Below, piece by piece: positions 1 through 10,120 of a DNA stretch of 40,294 nt. A model generated the notes under the pieces. That model was given only the letters and a program-made list of their open reading frames with translations. It was not told the DNA's origin and did no database searches. The number at the start of each line of letters is the position of its first letter. The first letter of the stretch is position 1. The translations under genes and the position numbers were made by a program. The stretch is from NCBI GenBank assembly GCA_009103225.1, contig RHPI01003488.1, positions 448,375-488,668 of the forward strand, in the 5' to 3' direction. This DNA comes from Chlorokybus atmophyticus. Its lineage: Eukaryota; Streptophyta; Chlorokybophyceae; Chlorokybales; Chlorokybaceae.

Positions 1-2025
1 ACCCCCCCTTTAACATAATGCACCCCCATAATTTATGAGGGTCAAATTATGTTGAGAGGCACTCCATTCCAAAAGGGGCATTATACTAAATCAAGATGAC
101 GTTGATCATATTTGATTAAATCCAATATAATGCAAAATGATATGTGACACAACGGTAACTTATATGTAACTCATAGCAATTCATATGTAACCCCATAAAA
201 GGGCGGGCACTGTATACGAGAAGGGGGTATAGTACAATCCAACAGTGTGCCCTTTTTGAACAGTAAGAGGGGTGAATGTAATAGGGTAAACGGTGAGATT
301 TTAACGAGGGGTGAACTGACATACGTATACTACCTTGAGCTGCTTGAAGAGCTGCATTATTTTATAATCCCCCCGAGTAAAGATAAAAATCGCATATTCT
401 TATCACAATACCATGCGGTGTTTGTTATAGTAAGACTATAGTAAAATAAAACTTGATATTGTTAGGCGCCATATTCATGCTTATGTTAAAAGTATTTATT
501 GCACATACATTGCGTTTTCATTACGAGTTAAAGTTCCCCGTGTTCTTGTACTTTATGTGGGTTTTTTAGAGGTGGGAATTTTCAACATGCACAGCCTCCC
601 CTTTTATGTACACCCCCCCTCACCCCTAGTAGGGGGTTAGGTAGAGGGCCCCTACCCACCTTGGCTATAGTTCATATAACGGGCAAAAAAACCGTCCAAT
701 TGCCGCTTGCATGTCAAAACAGGCCCTAATGTGGAATTGTGAGTACCATATTGTAATAAACCGCAATCCCCAATAATAAATTAACGTCCCCTCTCAATGA
801 ACACAGTCTAGCCTGCTAAGAGACTTTGCCTCTAGAGAATAACCCCGCTAACATCATAGAAAATGAGATTACCAAACAGAATACAGGCAAGTAGTGGTGC
901 ATAAGAGAATATGCTTAATCCCGAAGAGCATAAATGTTTTTCATGTAGTTTTTGCAAGTATTAATGAGCGATTCTTTAAAGGTCGTGGGAGTAGCGCGTA
1001 ACGGGTGTAGCATAAGGCGTGATGAACAAGGCGTGATGGGTAAAGTGTGACGTGTTATTAGCGTGATGAGCGTAAGTGTTACGCTGGTTATGCGTGACAC
1101 TTTACGCTTGTGACGTCACATGCGTAACACGTGACACGCATTTAACGTGATGGGCATGATAAAACCACGTTTCGAGCACATATTGCCTTTTTACGTTCAA
1201 GAGCATATTGCGCTCTTAGACGCCAAGAGCGCAACCCCCCCAAGAGCATGCGATCTTGGAAGAAAAACAATGTGCTCTTAAAGGGGTAGACTGTACCCCC
1301 CTTCATTATTTAAGAGGGGGGCTGTGATAAACAGGGGGCTCTGACCGGGTAAATACGGTACATCGATAAAGTCATGCTTCAAGTGCAGTGCAGTGCGTGC
1401 GTACACTGGGGGGCCAGATATTCCTATAGCAAAATTTGACCTAGACTCATGGGCCATAAGTTGTGACTGATGGGCAATAAGCTCAGAATTTGAATCCGCC
1501 GTCAAATCACCGTTACAATGTCTGCTGGCCGCGCCTCCACGCGTGCGTGAAATCTGGGCAAGACGAAACCCAAAATGTTTATAATTTGACCGGTATTTGT
1601 GCGCGCGAGCGGGCAACGGTTGTCCTCTGCTTACCAATGGTTTCGTAATCCTGGCCCCCCTTGCCGACGCTCATCTTCGACAGCGTGATCGCTCGGTTTT
1701 CTTATTAGTGAACAACGCAGGTGTCTGGTACATCTGCAGCCTCAATGTTACCGTATGTACCGTATGTGGCGAGCAAAGGGTAGGAGACTTGACCCTAGTC
1801 TAAACGTGCCTAACATCGGCGGTTTAAGGTTTGGCTGATGAGGGCTTTCAGCTGAGTTGTTTTTGAGCAATGATGAAGGGGGTGCCATCTCCTTGATGTT
1901 TTAAAGGCAGTACTCCATCCAGCCCCCCTCGTCTAGGAAGGGGAGATGCTTCTCGCTCACCCACATTGTGGGATCCCAGTCCCACTTGGCAAGTAACTCA
2001 AGGGCCTCTTGTCTTGTCTTTTGTC
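1..2025. other. AT-rich gene-free contig end
   Basis: No reading frame here resembles a known protein family or has coherent splice sites. The first 900 bases are AT-rich with short C and G runs. The frames between 1278 and 1803 are short, overlap on both strands and match nothing I recognise. The only structure I can support is the palindrome cluster at about 1040-1240, described separately. The stretch may be the flank of a decayed transposable element, but that is a guess. Confidence 0.5.
1040..1234. repeat. cluster of short palindromes
   Basis: Several inverted repeats sit together. GTAAAGTGT at 1040-1048 pairs with ACACTTTAC at about 1097-1105. GCGTAAGTGTTACGC at 1070-1084 is palindromic around a 3-nt centre. 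TGTGACGTCACA at 1109-1120 is a perfect 12-bp palindrome that contains the CRE-like core TGACGTCA. TTGCGCTCTT at 1208-1217 pairs perfectly with AAGAGCGCAA at 1225-1234 across a 7-nt loop. The motifs GCGTGA and GTGACGC recur between them. Such clusters occur at transposon ends, but no element could be delimited. Confidence 0.55.
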
Positions 2026-2030
2026 TTTAC

Positions 2031-3990
2031 TCAGCAGCCAGGTGAGCCCCTTGTTGCTGTTGCCTCTGCTGCCTTGCTGCTGCCTCAGCTGCCCTTGCTG
2101 CCTTCCTAGCTTCCTTGTTGGCTTGCTGTTCAGCTTGCTTGCGTGCATGTTTTTCCCTCCTGGCAGCTGCTGTTTCAGCCTATTCTGCAGCCATCTTTGC
2201 CCGTGCACGTGCTGCTGCTGCACGTGCTTGCTTTCTCTCTGGCACTGCTTCTTTCTCCTTGCTCCTTTGTTCTTCTATCTCATACTACATGTCCCTCACA
2301 CCTTATGATGTGAGCCATTCCGCAGTTTGGGGCCGCACCCCAACCTATTCTTTGGCTGCGGTGGGACGCTGGCATCACTCTTGGCTGGGCTGCCTCCTCA
2401 TGCACATGCTCCTCAGGCTCATCCACAGCGACCTCCACAACCTCCATCAACACGTCCAGCAGTCCTTTCGGGAGCTCCGGAGGAAGGTACTTGTCTACAG
2501 CAAAATCCTCCCATCGACTGATTCCTGCATGCACACAGGTGAGACATACTCATGCATGAGCATGCATGTGTCTACTATTGCATGCACAGTAGCTTACCGC
2601 AAGCCCTGAACCCTGACAGTATGTTGGGGGCGCTCAATCCAGCATAGAAGCATGGCACCAACATCCTCAAAAAATCTTCATTAAGAAGCCCTCTCACATG
2701 CCTATGTATGTGAATCCATGCAGCGTACTCCTTCTTATACTGTGCTTTGAAGGAGCTGAAATAGGAGACATCTAGCACCTACAGCATGTGTATTGTGTGC
2801 GGAGGGAGGACGAGGATCTCCAACCCCATGGCTTTGCATTTGTCTATTGTCGCCACGTTGTAGCGACTAACATGCCCATTGCAGATGAGCAAGGCAGGTT
2901 GCCGGGGCTGATTCCCCCAGTCATGTGCAACGCCAGGCGGTCTATTCAGGTTGCAAAGTGCTCGGTTGTCATCCATGCATTTTCCTGGCAGCTGAGTTGT
3001 GCACCAGGGATGGGAATTGCATCAGATTACTCTGGGTAGAGGTGCTTGCCAGCAAGGATTGCAGTGGGGGGATGGCGTAGCCAGAGCCTGTTGCTGCTGC
3101 CATGACGGTAATATGCTGCCTTGCACCTGTGGTTGCCAACTGTGCATACTAAAAACCTCTGCAAACAAAGGTATGTGTCACTCTCAGCTCAGCAACCAGC
3201 ATTTGCATGCGAACATAATAACATTTGCTCAACTCTTACCTCATCACAATCACTGATCTGTTCCTCATTGTGCTGTCTGGTGCAATGCCTATTTTGTCAC
3301 AGGAGATCAGCCTCTCTGGCCCTATGCCGAGCTCAGCAACCACCTCCTTCAACCTGTTGAAATAATCTTTGACAAGCCATCTTCGGAAGCTTGTTCTTCG
3401 ACTGGCATCCACTGGCTCAGCCTTACGCTTCGTGAGGTTGTGACTCTTCAAGAACAGCCTCACCCACTTCTCTCCAGGTATTCCCTCTTTAAATTTTGCT
3501 CTTCTCTTGTCATCACGGAGCAGTTTGGCAACATGGAGAGCAATATCATCATGTGTCATTGCTTGTCCAATGTCATTTTGCCAAGTCAGTAATGCAACTG
3601 ACTGCCTCTCCTCCTCTTGAGTTAGAACAGAAGGCCTGCCTGCACCCCTGCAGCAAAGGACATAAGAAAACTCTGAACAATGCACCGCACTGTGTGTTTG
3701 CTGTAACTCTACTAACTCTACTACCTTGTACTCGTTCAGGTGCTTAGGGTTGGCCATGTAGTCCTTCATGGGGGACTCCGATAAGCAAAGGTCTCTGGCA
3801 GCCTCAGCAGCATTCATACACCCTGCCTTAATGGCAACCATGGCCTCTTGTACCTTGGGGAAGAGCAGCTGCCTGTCCTTCTTCTTCATGTAGGGGCCCC
3901 TCTTGCCTTTGTTCAGCTCAGCCTTCTCGCGCAGCTGAACTTGCTTGTTGGTGACACGTTTTGCATGTGTAGCTGCACCCCTCCTCACCT
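2031..3990 (-). pseudogene. pogo/Tigger-type (CENP-B HTH + DDE) transposase, dead
   Basis: Read on minus, the order matches a Tigger/pogo transposase. A helix-turn-helix region at about 3760-3930 includes the segment NAAEAARDLCLSES. A CENP-B-type DNA-binding domain follows at about 3340-3650 (GRPSVLTQEEE, then GEKWVRLFLKSHNLTKRKAE). The DDE nuclease core comes next. The first catalytic Asp is present (SCDKIGI, codon 3296-3298). The strand motif TVMAAATGSGYAIPP lies at about 3070-3110. The second Asp is replaced by Asn (LLICNGHVSRYN). The segment LPPHTIHML is followed by an in-frame TAG at 2779-2781, where the family has Gln before PLDV. LDVSYFSSFKAQYKKE then continues in frame. An Ala/Lys/Gln-rich coiled-coil tail runs to a stop at 2031-2033. 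Candidate introns are at about 3660-3738 and 3160-3239. Frameshifts lie in the core (around 3035 and 2930). Stops, shifts and the lost Asp mean it cannot encode an active enzyme. The family call is firm; exact ends are not. Confidence 0.85.
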
Positions 3991-4273
3991 GCAGCAGAGT
4001 GACTCTGGTCGGGCACAATGACATGCTGGCAGTTCTCACAACACATGGGCGATGATGAACACTGAGCCCAACAATCGCATAGCATAGCATAGGAACTAGT
4101 AGATTACTTAAGTAGGCATATGAACTTTGCTTGGTTGAAATGCACATCTCTCTCTCTCTCTCACCAACCCGTGTATGCTGCAACTTGTATGTGCACAACC
4201 CACCACACTCAGTGCTATGCTGCTCTGCAACTCTGATGCTAACCCACACAAACAGCACAACAACACAACACAC

Positions 4274-5099
4274 GGTGGCGCCAAGCTACCACAACCTCTA
4301 CCTTAATGTTATCCGAGATTAGCTTACGCAAGGGGGTGCACTCTAATTTTTTGAATTCTGACTCAAACTAGCTGGGAATTTGCAGCAAGTAGCCTTTGAT
4401 ATCAACTTGAAGAATGCACCAAACCTCGTGCCAAAATATAACTCAGTTTAAAAGATACAGCCATATATAGGTCTTAAACCCATTACGGCGTTACGCTTAA
4501 GGGGTGGCATTAGCTTTTGCATTTGTGATTCATATGATGTAAAACCTGGTAAGAAGTTGCATTGTTACTAAAACGTTGCAACAAAACACCTAGCAAAAGA
4601 CATTGTACTGCAAAAGCTATTCCAGTTAGAGCTTGTATAGGGACACTTTACTTGAACTATAAAATCTCAAATATTCAAATCTCCCGCTACATTGCTCCAA
4701 ACGGGGTGCCATTTGAATTGGATGGTGCCCACCACTGTACTTACGGTTGCTAAAGCCCCACCGCCATCCAACCACATTGCGCCTCCCACAGCCCAAAAAC
4801 CGCCTACGCCGAAATAAGGTATGACGCCGAAATTAGGCAGGTTTACTAAACCTAGTACTCTAACGGTAGTTCACGGAGTCCGCATACAATGTGACTGGAA
4901 ATATGAAGAGCGCGACGCAGACAATAGCACGGCACCGATCAGTTTCCAGTTCAATTGAACTACGAGGGACCATCGGTCTCGCTTAGCTTTCGCTTTGAAT
5001 GCAAACCGCCGAGTCAACGGTGCTATTGTCATCGCTGCTTTGCTCTTCGGCGCCGTAGCCCCGTCAGGGTCCCTGCACAGCAACTGCATTTGGAGTTGT
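4274..5099. other. intergenic stretch between two transposons
   Basis: No coding region is supported. The sequence is AT-rich to about 4700 and then mixed. It separates the Tigger relic from the left arm of the PIF/Harbinger element. Its origin (element flank or old intergenic DNA) cannot be told. Confidence 0.5.
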
Positions 5100-5255
5100 T
5101 CCGCACAAAATCAGAATACCAGTTGCACTCTATTAGCGACAACGGATCGGGTATTAATGCTAAAAGTTTTAGGGCGGCTCTTAAACCTGGTTTTAAACTT
5201 TAAAACTGGTCGGGCCTTAAAACGCAAATGACCCGAATATTTTAGGATCGAAATG
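5100..5255 (+). repeat. left inverted-repeat arm of the Harbinger element
   Basis: Its reverse complement aligns by eye with 9990-10120 at roughly 70-75% over the central 30 bases (5195-5226 against 10014-10046). A second block near 5135-5150 matches near 10080-10095. Both arms contain CCCTAAAA/TTTTAGGG-like octamers. Orientation is correct for terminal inverted repeats. The match weakens outward, so the outer edge is uncertain. Confidence 0.45.
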
Positions 5256-5538
5256 TTACGAGCGGCGGGGAGCGACGACTCACGATCGGCTCCCCGCCAG
5301 ATAGAAGGCAACACGTGTCCAGATTGTGGGGGCGGCGGGGTGGGCGGCGGCGGGGTGAATCAAGCGATTATATGTTCAAAGGGGTATAATAAACATGTGT
5401 GTAATAAACAAGATACTGCTCGCTATCCATCAAAGGTGGGGGCACACGGGAGGGAGCAACATGCCGCAGGGGAACTGCATGTTGTCGCTGTCAGCGTGTG
5501 CAAGCACAGTTGTCGACTTGACTCAAAGGGATTGTGCA

Positions 5539-5800
5539 CTTGGCCGCACTCTGCAAGTTGGTCAGTGCGGACAAGTGCACAGTCTTGTCAAGTCTTTTCG
5601 CATTTATTCACACCAATTGTCAACTTGTTCGCACTCTGCAAGTTGCAGAGTGCGGACAAGTCTTGTCATTCCTGTCGCAACTAACTACACAAACTGTGCT
5701 TGTCCGCACTCCGCAACTTGCAGAGTCCGGACAAGTATTGTCAAAACTGTTGTAGTTGCACACACCAACTATGCTTGTCCGCACTCTTAAGTTGCACAAG
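5539..5800. repeat. subterminal array of 37-bp palindromes
   Basis: Three 37-bp palindromes occur at 5539-5575, 5624-5660 and 5699-5735, with a degraded fourth at about 5774-5800. Each begins CTTG(T/G)(C/T)CGCACT and ends with the near-inverse AG(T/A)G(T/C)(G/C)CGGACAAG. The second has 18-bp arms with one mismatch around a single central base. Spacing between centres is about 85, 75 and 75 bp, and the spacers are related (TCTTGTCA and TATTGTCA motifs), so this is a tandem repeat with a palindromic core. The position just inside the left arm suggests binding sites for the transposase or its Myb partner. That role is inferred. Confidence 0.7.
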
Positions 5801-7077
5801 AAACCATGTCTTGTCACCGTGCATGTCTTCTCAACTTGATAGCTCTATGACATTAACGATGCCTTGTGTTGCAGAGAGGTCTACAAGTGTTATAAGATGA
5901 TGCTTTTCTCCTGGGTCTGCTAGTAGTAGTCTTCTTGCACTTTGCACGGCAATGGCAGCGAATGCAACGTAGATGGTGGCAATTGCTGCTTCAACACAGG
6001 CAGCACCTCGGGTTGTACTTACGCTCTCAACGAGGTCGGTTGCTATTGCTAGACAGGGCAAGGCAAACATTGTTTCGACTAAGGCCGGCTAGATATATGA
6101 GAAAACAGACTTGCATTACGGCATTTATGGCAGGTAGTTGGCCAGATCAGTTTTGGCGTCATCACTGGCGTATGTGTCGTGCAAGTTTCTTGCGGTTGTG
6201 TAACTTGCTCGAGCCCATCATACGGTTAGACACTGCAGCAGGCAACACAGTCCCATTTGAGATGAGAGTTATGATAGTAATGCATCGCCTGGCATATGGC
6301 AGTGACTACCACACACTGTCATTGACATATGCGGTTGGTGTACAAACAGTTGCAGATAATGTTAGGGAGACGTTTGCGTACCTCAGATCTTTGGGGCAGG
6401 AAGTTTATGAAATGGCCTATCAGAGACAGGTTGGTTCGTGTGATGACTTAGTTTTAGCTGCAAAAGGGCATGATTGGGTGCTACGGAGCCATTGATGGCA
6501 TACACATACCTATGTGTAAACCATGCAACGAGCAATGCGCGTAGTAGTACAATCGGACGTGTTACTACAGTGTCGTCATACAGGTATCGACAAGCTCGAC
6601 TCCATTGTGTCCACCACCGTTCTGATCTTACGTGCACGTGCTCAACAGGCTGTCTGCGATCTGACCGCACGCTTCCAAGACTTGCAACTTGGCTTTCCTG
6701 GTTCTGTGCATAAAGCACGTGTGTTTCGCCGCTCATCTCTGTGGGAAAGAATTGATGGTGGAGAGATCTTGACAAATCCTATAATGACGTTACCCATGGG
6801 TGAGTACTACTAGTTCTCATGTTGTCACATGAGCATTAACTGTTGCCACGCATGGTAGGTGATGAGATCTGTCCATACCTGCTTGGAGATGCTGCTACCC
6901 AGCATCGCAGCACTTGGTAGTTCCATACCCCGGTCCACGCGACGACTCACGCATGCCCCAGTTCAAGCGTGACTTCAACTTCAAGCTTTCAAGTTCACGT
7001 ATTATCTTTGAGCACGCATTCGGCAAGCCTCTAACATGCGTTGTAATAACGACACTTGCGCACGCACTCGAGGCAAT

Positions 7078-7139
7078 GCGCACACGTGCGCGTGCCGGTG
7101 CAGCCCGCGAGGGCTGCGCCAGCACTCGCACGTGTGCGC
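7078..7139. repeat. 29-bp-arm hairpin inside the transposase gene
   Basis: Positions 7078-7106 pair with 7111-7139 around the loop GCGA (7107-7110), with about 3 mismatches in 29. The arms start GCGCACACGTGCG and close at CAGCCC/GGGCTG. It lies in the presumed intron between the FEHAFGK and LKTRWR exons. The second copy of the tandem duplication keeps only the inner part of the left arm. It could be a small foldback insertion. Confidence 0.7.
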
Positions 7140-7469
7140 ATGCACAACTTAGACGCAGCACATTGATGCATAATAAACATGGTGTGCAGGTGTGTTGAAG
7201 ACACGTTGGCGTATACTCATGGCGCCACAAGGTGTTGCGCTGGACTTTCTATGCGACATCATCATCTCGGCTGTAGTGTAGCGTGCCGGTGCAGCCCGCG
7301 AGGGCTGCGTCAGCACTCGCACGTGTGCGCATGCACAACTTAGACGCAGCACATTGATGCATAATAAACATGGTGTGCAGGTGTGTTGAAGACACGTTGG
7401 CGTATACTCATGGCGCCACAAGGTGTTGCGCTGGACTTTCTATGCGACACCATCATCTCGGCTGTAGTG
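7090..7469 (+). repeat. 191-bp tandem duplication
   Basis: The block starting at 7090 is repeated from 7281 with a period of 191 bp, and I saw only two base differences (GCGCC to GCGTC, GACATC to GACACC). The unit contains the intron 3' end and the start of the last transposase exon. The first copy therefore carries a stranded exon fragment that ends at CTGTAGTG, while the second runs on into the intact C-terminus. The near identity shows the event is recent relative to the frameshifts. Confidence 0.9.
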
Positions 7470-8139
7470 CTTCACAACTTCCTGCTGGACTGCACTAAGG
7501 AGGACCCAGAGATCTTACTGCAAGCACGACAACCTGAGCGTCTGAATGAAGATAACATACAACCAAATGACCAGGGCCTATGGCCTCACAACAATGCCAA
7601 CTACGTGCGCGACTTGCTCGCTAAGATATTTGCAAGAGGTTGATACAATGTTGGTAGCTTTAGCTGAGCAAAACGCACTTGGTTGTGCTTGCCATAATGC
7701 TCACATCTACAGAGAGAGCCGCATGTGCATGTTGCACACATGTTGGACATGAAACTATCATACTTCAAGTTGCTATGAAGCTTGCAAGGGCTGCCGCCAC
7801 TTTGTCAAATGCTGACACAAATGCCTGACAGTCAGCAGACCAACGCTACTGTGGCCTTGCTACTCTGAGCGGTCAACTCCGCAAGTAGTAAGCGACCCAA
7901 CTCCTGGTCCTCACGTACGAGGTCAATGAAGTTGTCAGCGTTAGGAGCTGCCTTTTTTTGCGCTTCTTCTTGCTGCCAGATGCTGTTGTCACACCTTCAC
8001 TGTGCGCGTCTTATGAGCCCGAGTCTCATGGAGCTGCAGGATCAGCCGCATGACTATCACCGCGAACCGACACCATGGCTTCATAAAGCTGCGGCACACG
8101 CTCACACTCAGCACCTGTTCCCCTCATGACATGCACTTG

Positions 8140-9830
8140 TTGCAATCAGAGCTCACCTCAAGGTCGCTCAAGAGCAAGTGCTTCTGCCACCTACAGCCCT
8201 CCTTCATCTCAGCTGTGCACTCAAAATAGCTGGCTTTGTTGCTCTCGCGCACGTAACCACGTAGCGTCATGTACTGTGCACGCAATTGCTGCCATCTGCA
8301 AGCAAAGCACGAATTAGACTTGCGTGCGGAGCCAAGTGCAGCTCTACAAGTGTTGTCCTCACTTTTGCTTGCAGGACTCCGCGTTGCAGGCCCAGCTAAC
8401 TAGTTCAGGTACATCACCCTCACAGCACTTCACCACCTCCTTCCAGCGAGTCTGAGAAGACTTGGTTTTTGCGAGTGCACCATCCGCTTTGATGGCCTGG
8501 TCCATGTCATACCAACCACGCACAAGACTCATGATCTCATCAACTGTTCAATCAGATTCACGGGCACGCTTGGTTTGGCTAGGGGCAGCGCCAGGCTGTT
8601 TTTGGGCGACCTACACACCGTCATGTGAGCCACGACACTGCGCAGCACAGTCACCATCGGCTAGCGTGCATCAACACACGCACCTCTTTTCGGTGGTGCT
8701 TTAGGTTGCTGGTTGCCAGCAGCTGATGATGTTGCTGGTTGAGGAGTTGTTTGAGGTTGAACGGACGGGTAGGCCCCATCTGCTGACTGTGTTTGCTGAC
8801 TGTCAAACCCAGCACCTCCGCCTGGCACTTGTGTAGACGCAGTTGGATGTGTAGGCTGAGTTGTTTGTGTTGGCTGAGCTGATTGGTCGACGTTGGGCGT
8901 GCTGGTGCTGGCCTGGTGCATGCGCCTCAGCCATGCCTACCCATCAACAACAACATCTGTCAACAAGTACAACAACAACTACTGCATGACAATGCACACA
9001 TAAGCTGCGTGTTTAGGACTGAACAGACGCTGACGACAATGCAAGCAGCACCTGAGTGCTTACAAGCATGCACACTTGGTGACAACTATGCAAGCACCAA
9101 ATGCGTGCACATGCATGCACACTCGGACATGCCTATGCACACATCAACTGCGTGCTTGGGACTGAACAGACACTGACGACAATGCAAGCTGCACCTGCGT
9201 GCTTACAAGCATACACACTTGGTGACAACTATGCAAGCACCAAATGCGTGCACATGCATGCACACTCGGACATGCCTGTGCACACATCAACTGCGTGCTT
9301 AGGACTGAACAGACACTGGCGACAATGCAAGCAGCACCTGCGTGCTTATAAGCATGCACACTTGGTGACAACTATGCAAGCACTAGATGCATGCACATGC
9401 ATGCACACTCGGACATGCCTGTGCACACATCAACTGCGTGCTTGGGACTGAACAGAAACTGACGACAATGCAAGCAGCTACTGCGTGCACAGGCATGCAC
9501 ATGCGGACATGACAATGCAAGCTGCAGCTGCGTGCACAGGCATGCAGCATGCGTTGTTCACAATGCATGCAAAACACACGTGCTTGAGCATGCACAAGGA
9601 ATTTACCTGCGTGGCAAAAGAAGGCGCTGCATAGGAAGTGTATGGCACGGATGGAGCATATCCGCCCAAGCCGTTGGGTGCTCGTGGCTGCTGCCAAAAA
9701 CCAGCCCCTGGTCAAACACCAGCCTGCGGCATCTGAAAGGGCGCCTGCCACCCCATCCCACCACCGCCACCATCCCCGCCGCCGCCGCCGCCGCCGTCAC
9801 CCACACCCTCCATGCGCCCGCCGCCTACAA
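8140..9830 (-). pseudogene. Harbinger second ORF, Myb/SANT-like DNA-binding protein, dead
   Basis: On minus, a Gly/Gln/Pro-rich N-terminal stretch starts near 9815 (MEGVGDGGGG, later PNGLGGYAPSVPYTS). It ends at a donor-like GTAAAT near 9603. A Thr/Gln/Pro-rich segment follows at 8661-8921. The DNA-binding part reads VDEIMSLVRGWYDMDQAIKA, then SSQTRWKEVVKCC (about 8430-8545). A second exon carries QQLRAQYMTLRGYVRESNKA (about 8190-8300). Trp and Arg/Trp spacing fits the Myb/SANT-like trihelix of Harbinger partner proteins. The first Trp codon of the domain is a stop (TGA read on minus at 8548-8550, context ESD-stop-TVDE). At least one frameshift separates the N-terminal part from the domain. 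The partner normally brings the transposase to the nucleus and to the ends; this copy cannot. Confidence 0.72.
9006..9478 (+). repeat. 143-bp minisatellite, about 3.3 copies
   Basis: The landmark TGCGTG(C/T)TT(A/G)GGACTGAACAG starts at 9006, 9149, 9292 and 9435, giving a constant period of 143 bp. Units differ by a few substitutions and no indels. Shorter derivatives (GTGCACAGGCATGCA) continue to about 9550. The array sits in what appears to be an intron of the minus-strand second ORF. Confidence 0.92.
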
Positions 9831-9989
9831 CCATGACGGCGCTGAAGGAGTGTCATGCAACAGTGGCGAAAGGCGGGAAGTCATGAATTGCGCGCGAAAC
9901 CCTTATAATGATTTGTCCCCCCCCTAATTGTGCCTTTGAGGAGTGTTACGAAAATGGTACGAGGTTTCACTACCGCTCTCTAAAACCGA

Positions 9990-10120
9990 CCCAACCCTAA
10001 AACCGCGGTGCGTTCGCGTTTTAGGGCCAGACGAGGTTTTACACGAGCCGAGGGCCCTGAAACTCGGGCCCTAAAACGTTGGTCCGTTGTGGCGCTATAT
10101 CTACCAGTCTCGTCTTGTGA
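9990..10120 (-). repeat. right inverted-repeat arm of the Harbinger element
   Basis: This is the partner of the arm at 5100-5255. It contains CCCTAAAA near 10006 and CCCTAAAAC near 10069, separated by the inverted form TTTTAGGG. The arm therefore also has internal dyad symmetry. It lies just outside the start of the minus-strand second ORF, as expected for a terminal or subterminal region. Confidence 0.45.

Larger units (their letters stand above)
5935..7643 (+). pseudogene. PIF/Harbinger (DDE_Tnp_4-type) transposase, dead
   Basis: The N-terminal part reads SWPDQFWRHHWRMCRASFLR, then PFEMRVMIVMHRLAYGSDYH, the usual helical lead-in of the family. A frameshift near 6470 moves the reading to GCYGAIDGIHIPM, which holds the first catalytic Asp. 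The segment LGFPGSVHKARVFRRSSL (about 6690-6742) has Lys where the family has the second Asp. After a candidate intron (GTGAGT at about 6800 to TAG at 6858) YLLGDAA is followed by an in-frame stop at about 6916. SSSRIIFEHAFGK (about 6988-7028) keeps the Glu. The C-terminus LKTRWRILMAPQG, then VVLHNFLLDCTKEDPE, runs to the stop at 7643. The intron between the last two parts holds a large hairpin and is partly duplicated. Loss of the second Asp, a frameshift and a nonsense codon make it inactive. Confidence 0.88.
5100..10120. mobile_element. PIF/Harbinger DNA transposon, about 5 kb, inactive
   Basis: Four things together define the element. A PIF/Harbinger DDE transposase relic lies on plus (5935-7643). 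A Myb/SANT-like second-ORF relic lies on minus (about 8140-9830). Diverged inverted arms flank both. Subterminal tandem and palindromic repeats lie just inside. PIF/Harbinger elements are known to carry exactly these two proteins, a nuclease and a Myb-type DNA-binding partner, and the ORFs here are convergent. The inverted arms are about 5100-5255 and 9990-10120. The best part of the match is GCGTTTTAAGGCCCGACCAG, read on minus from 5215 downwards, against GCGTTTTAGGGCCAGACGAG on plus from 10015. Further out a GTCCGTTGT-type block is shared. The true ends and the 3-bp target duplication expected for the family (TWA) could not be pinned down. Confidence 0.65.

Noticed and set aside
1278-1803. 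Overlapping frames of 119 and 68 residues on opposite strands
   Set aside because: No family resemblance, no splice or start context, and mutual overlap.
9006-9478. CRISPR-like array
   Set aside because: The 143-bp units are contiguous with no unique spacers, in a eukaryotic transposon.
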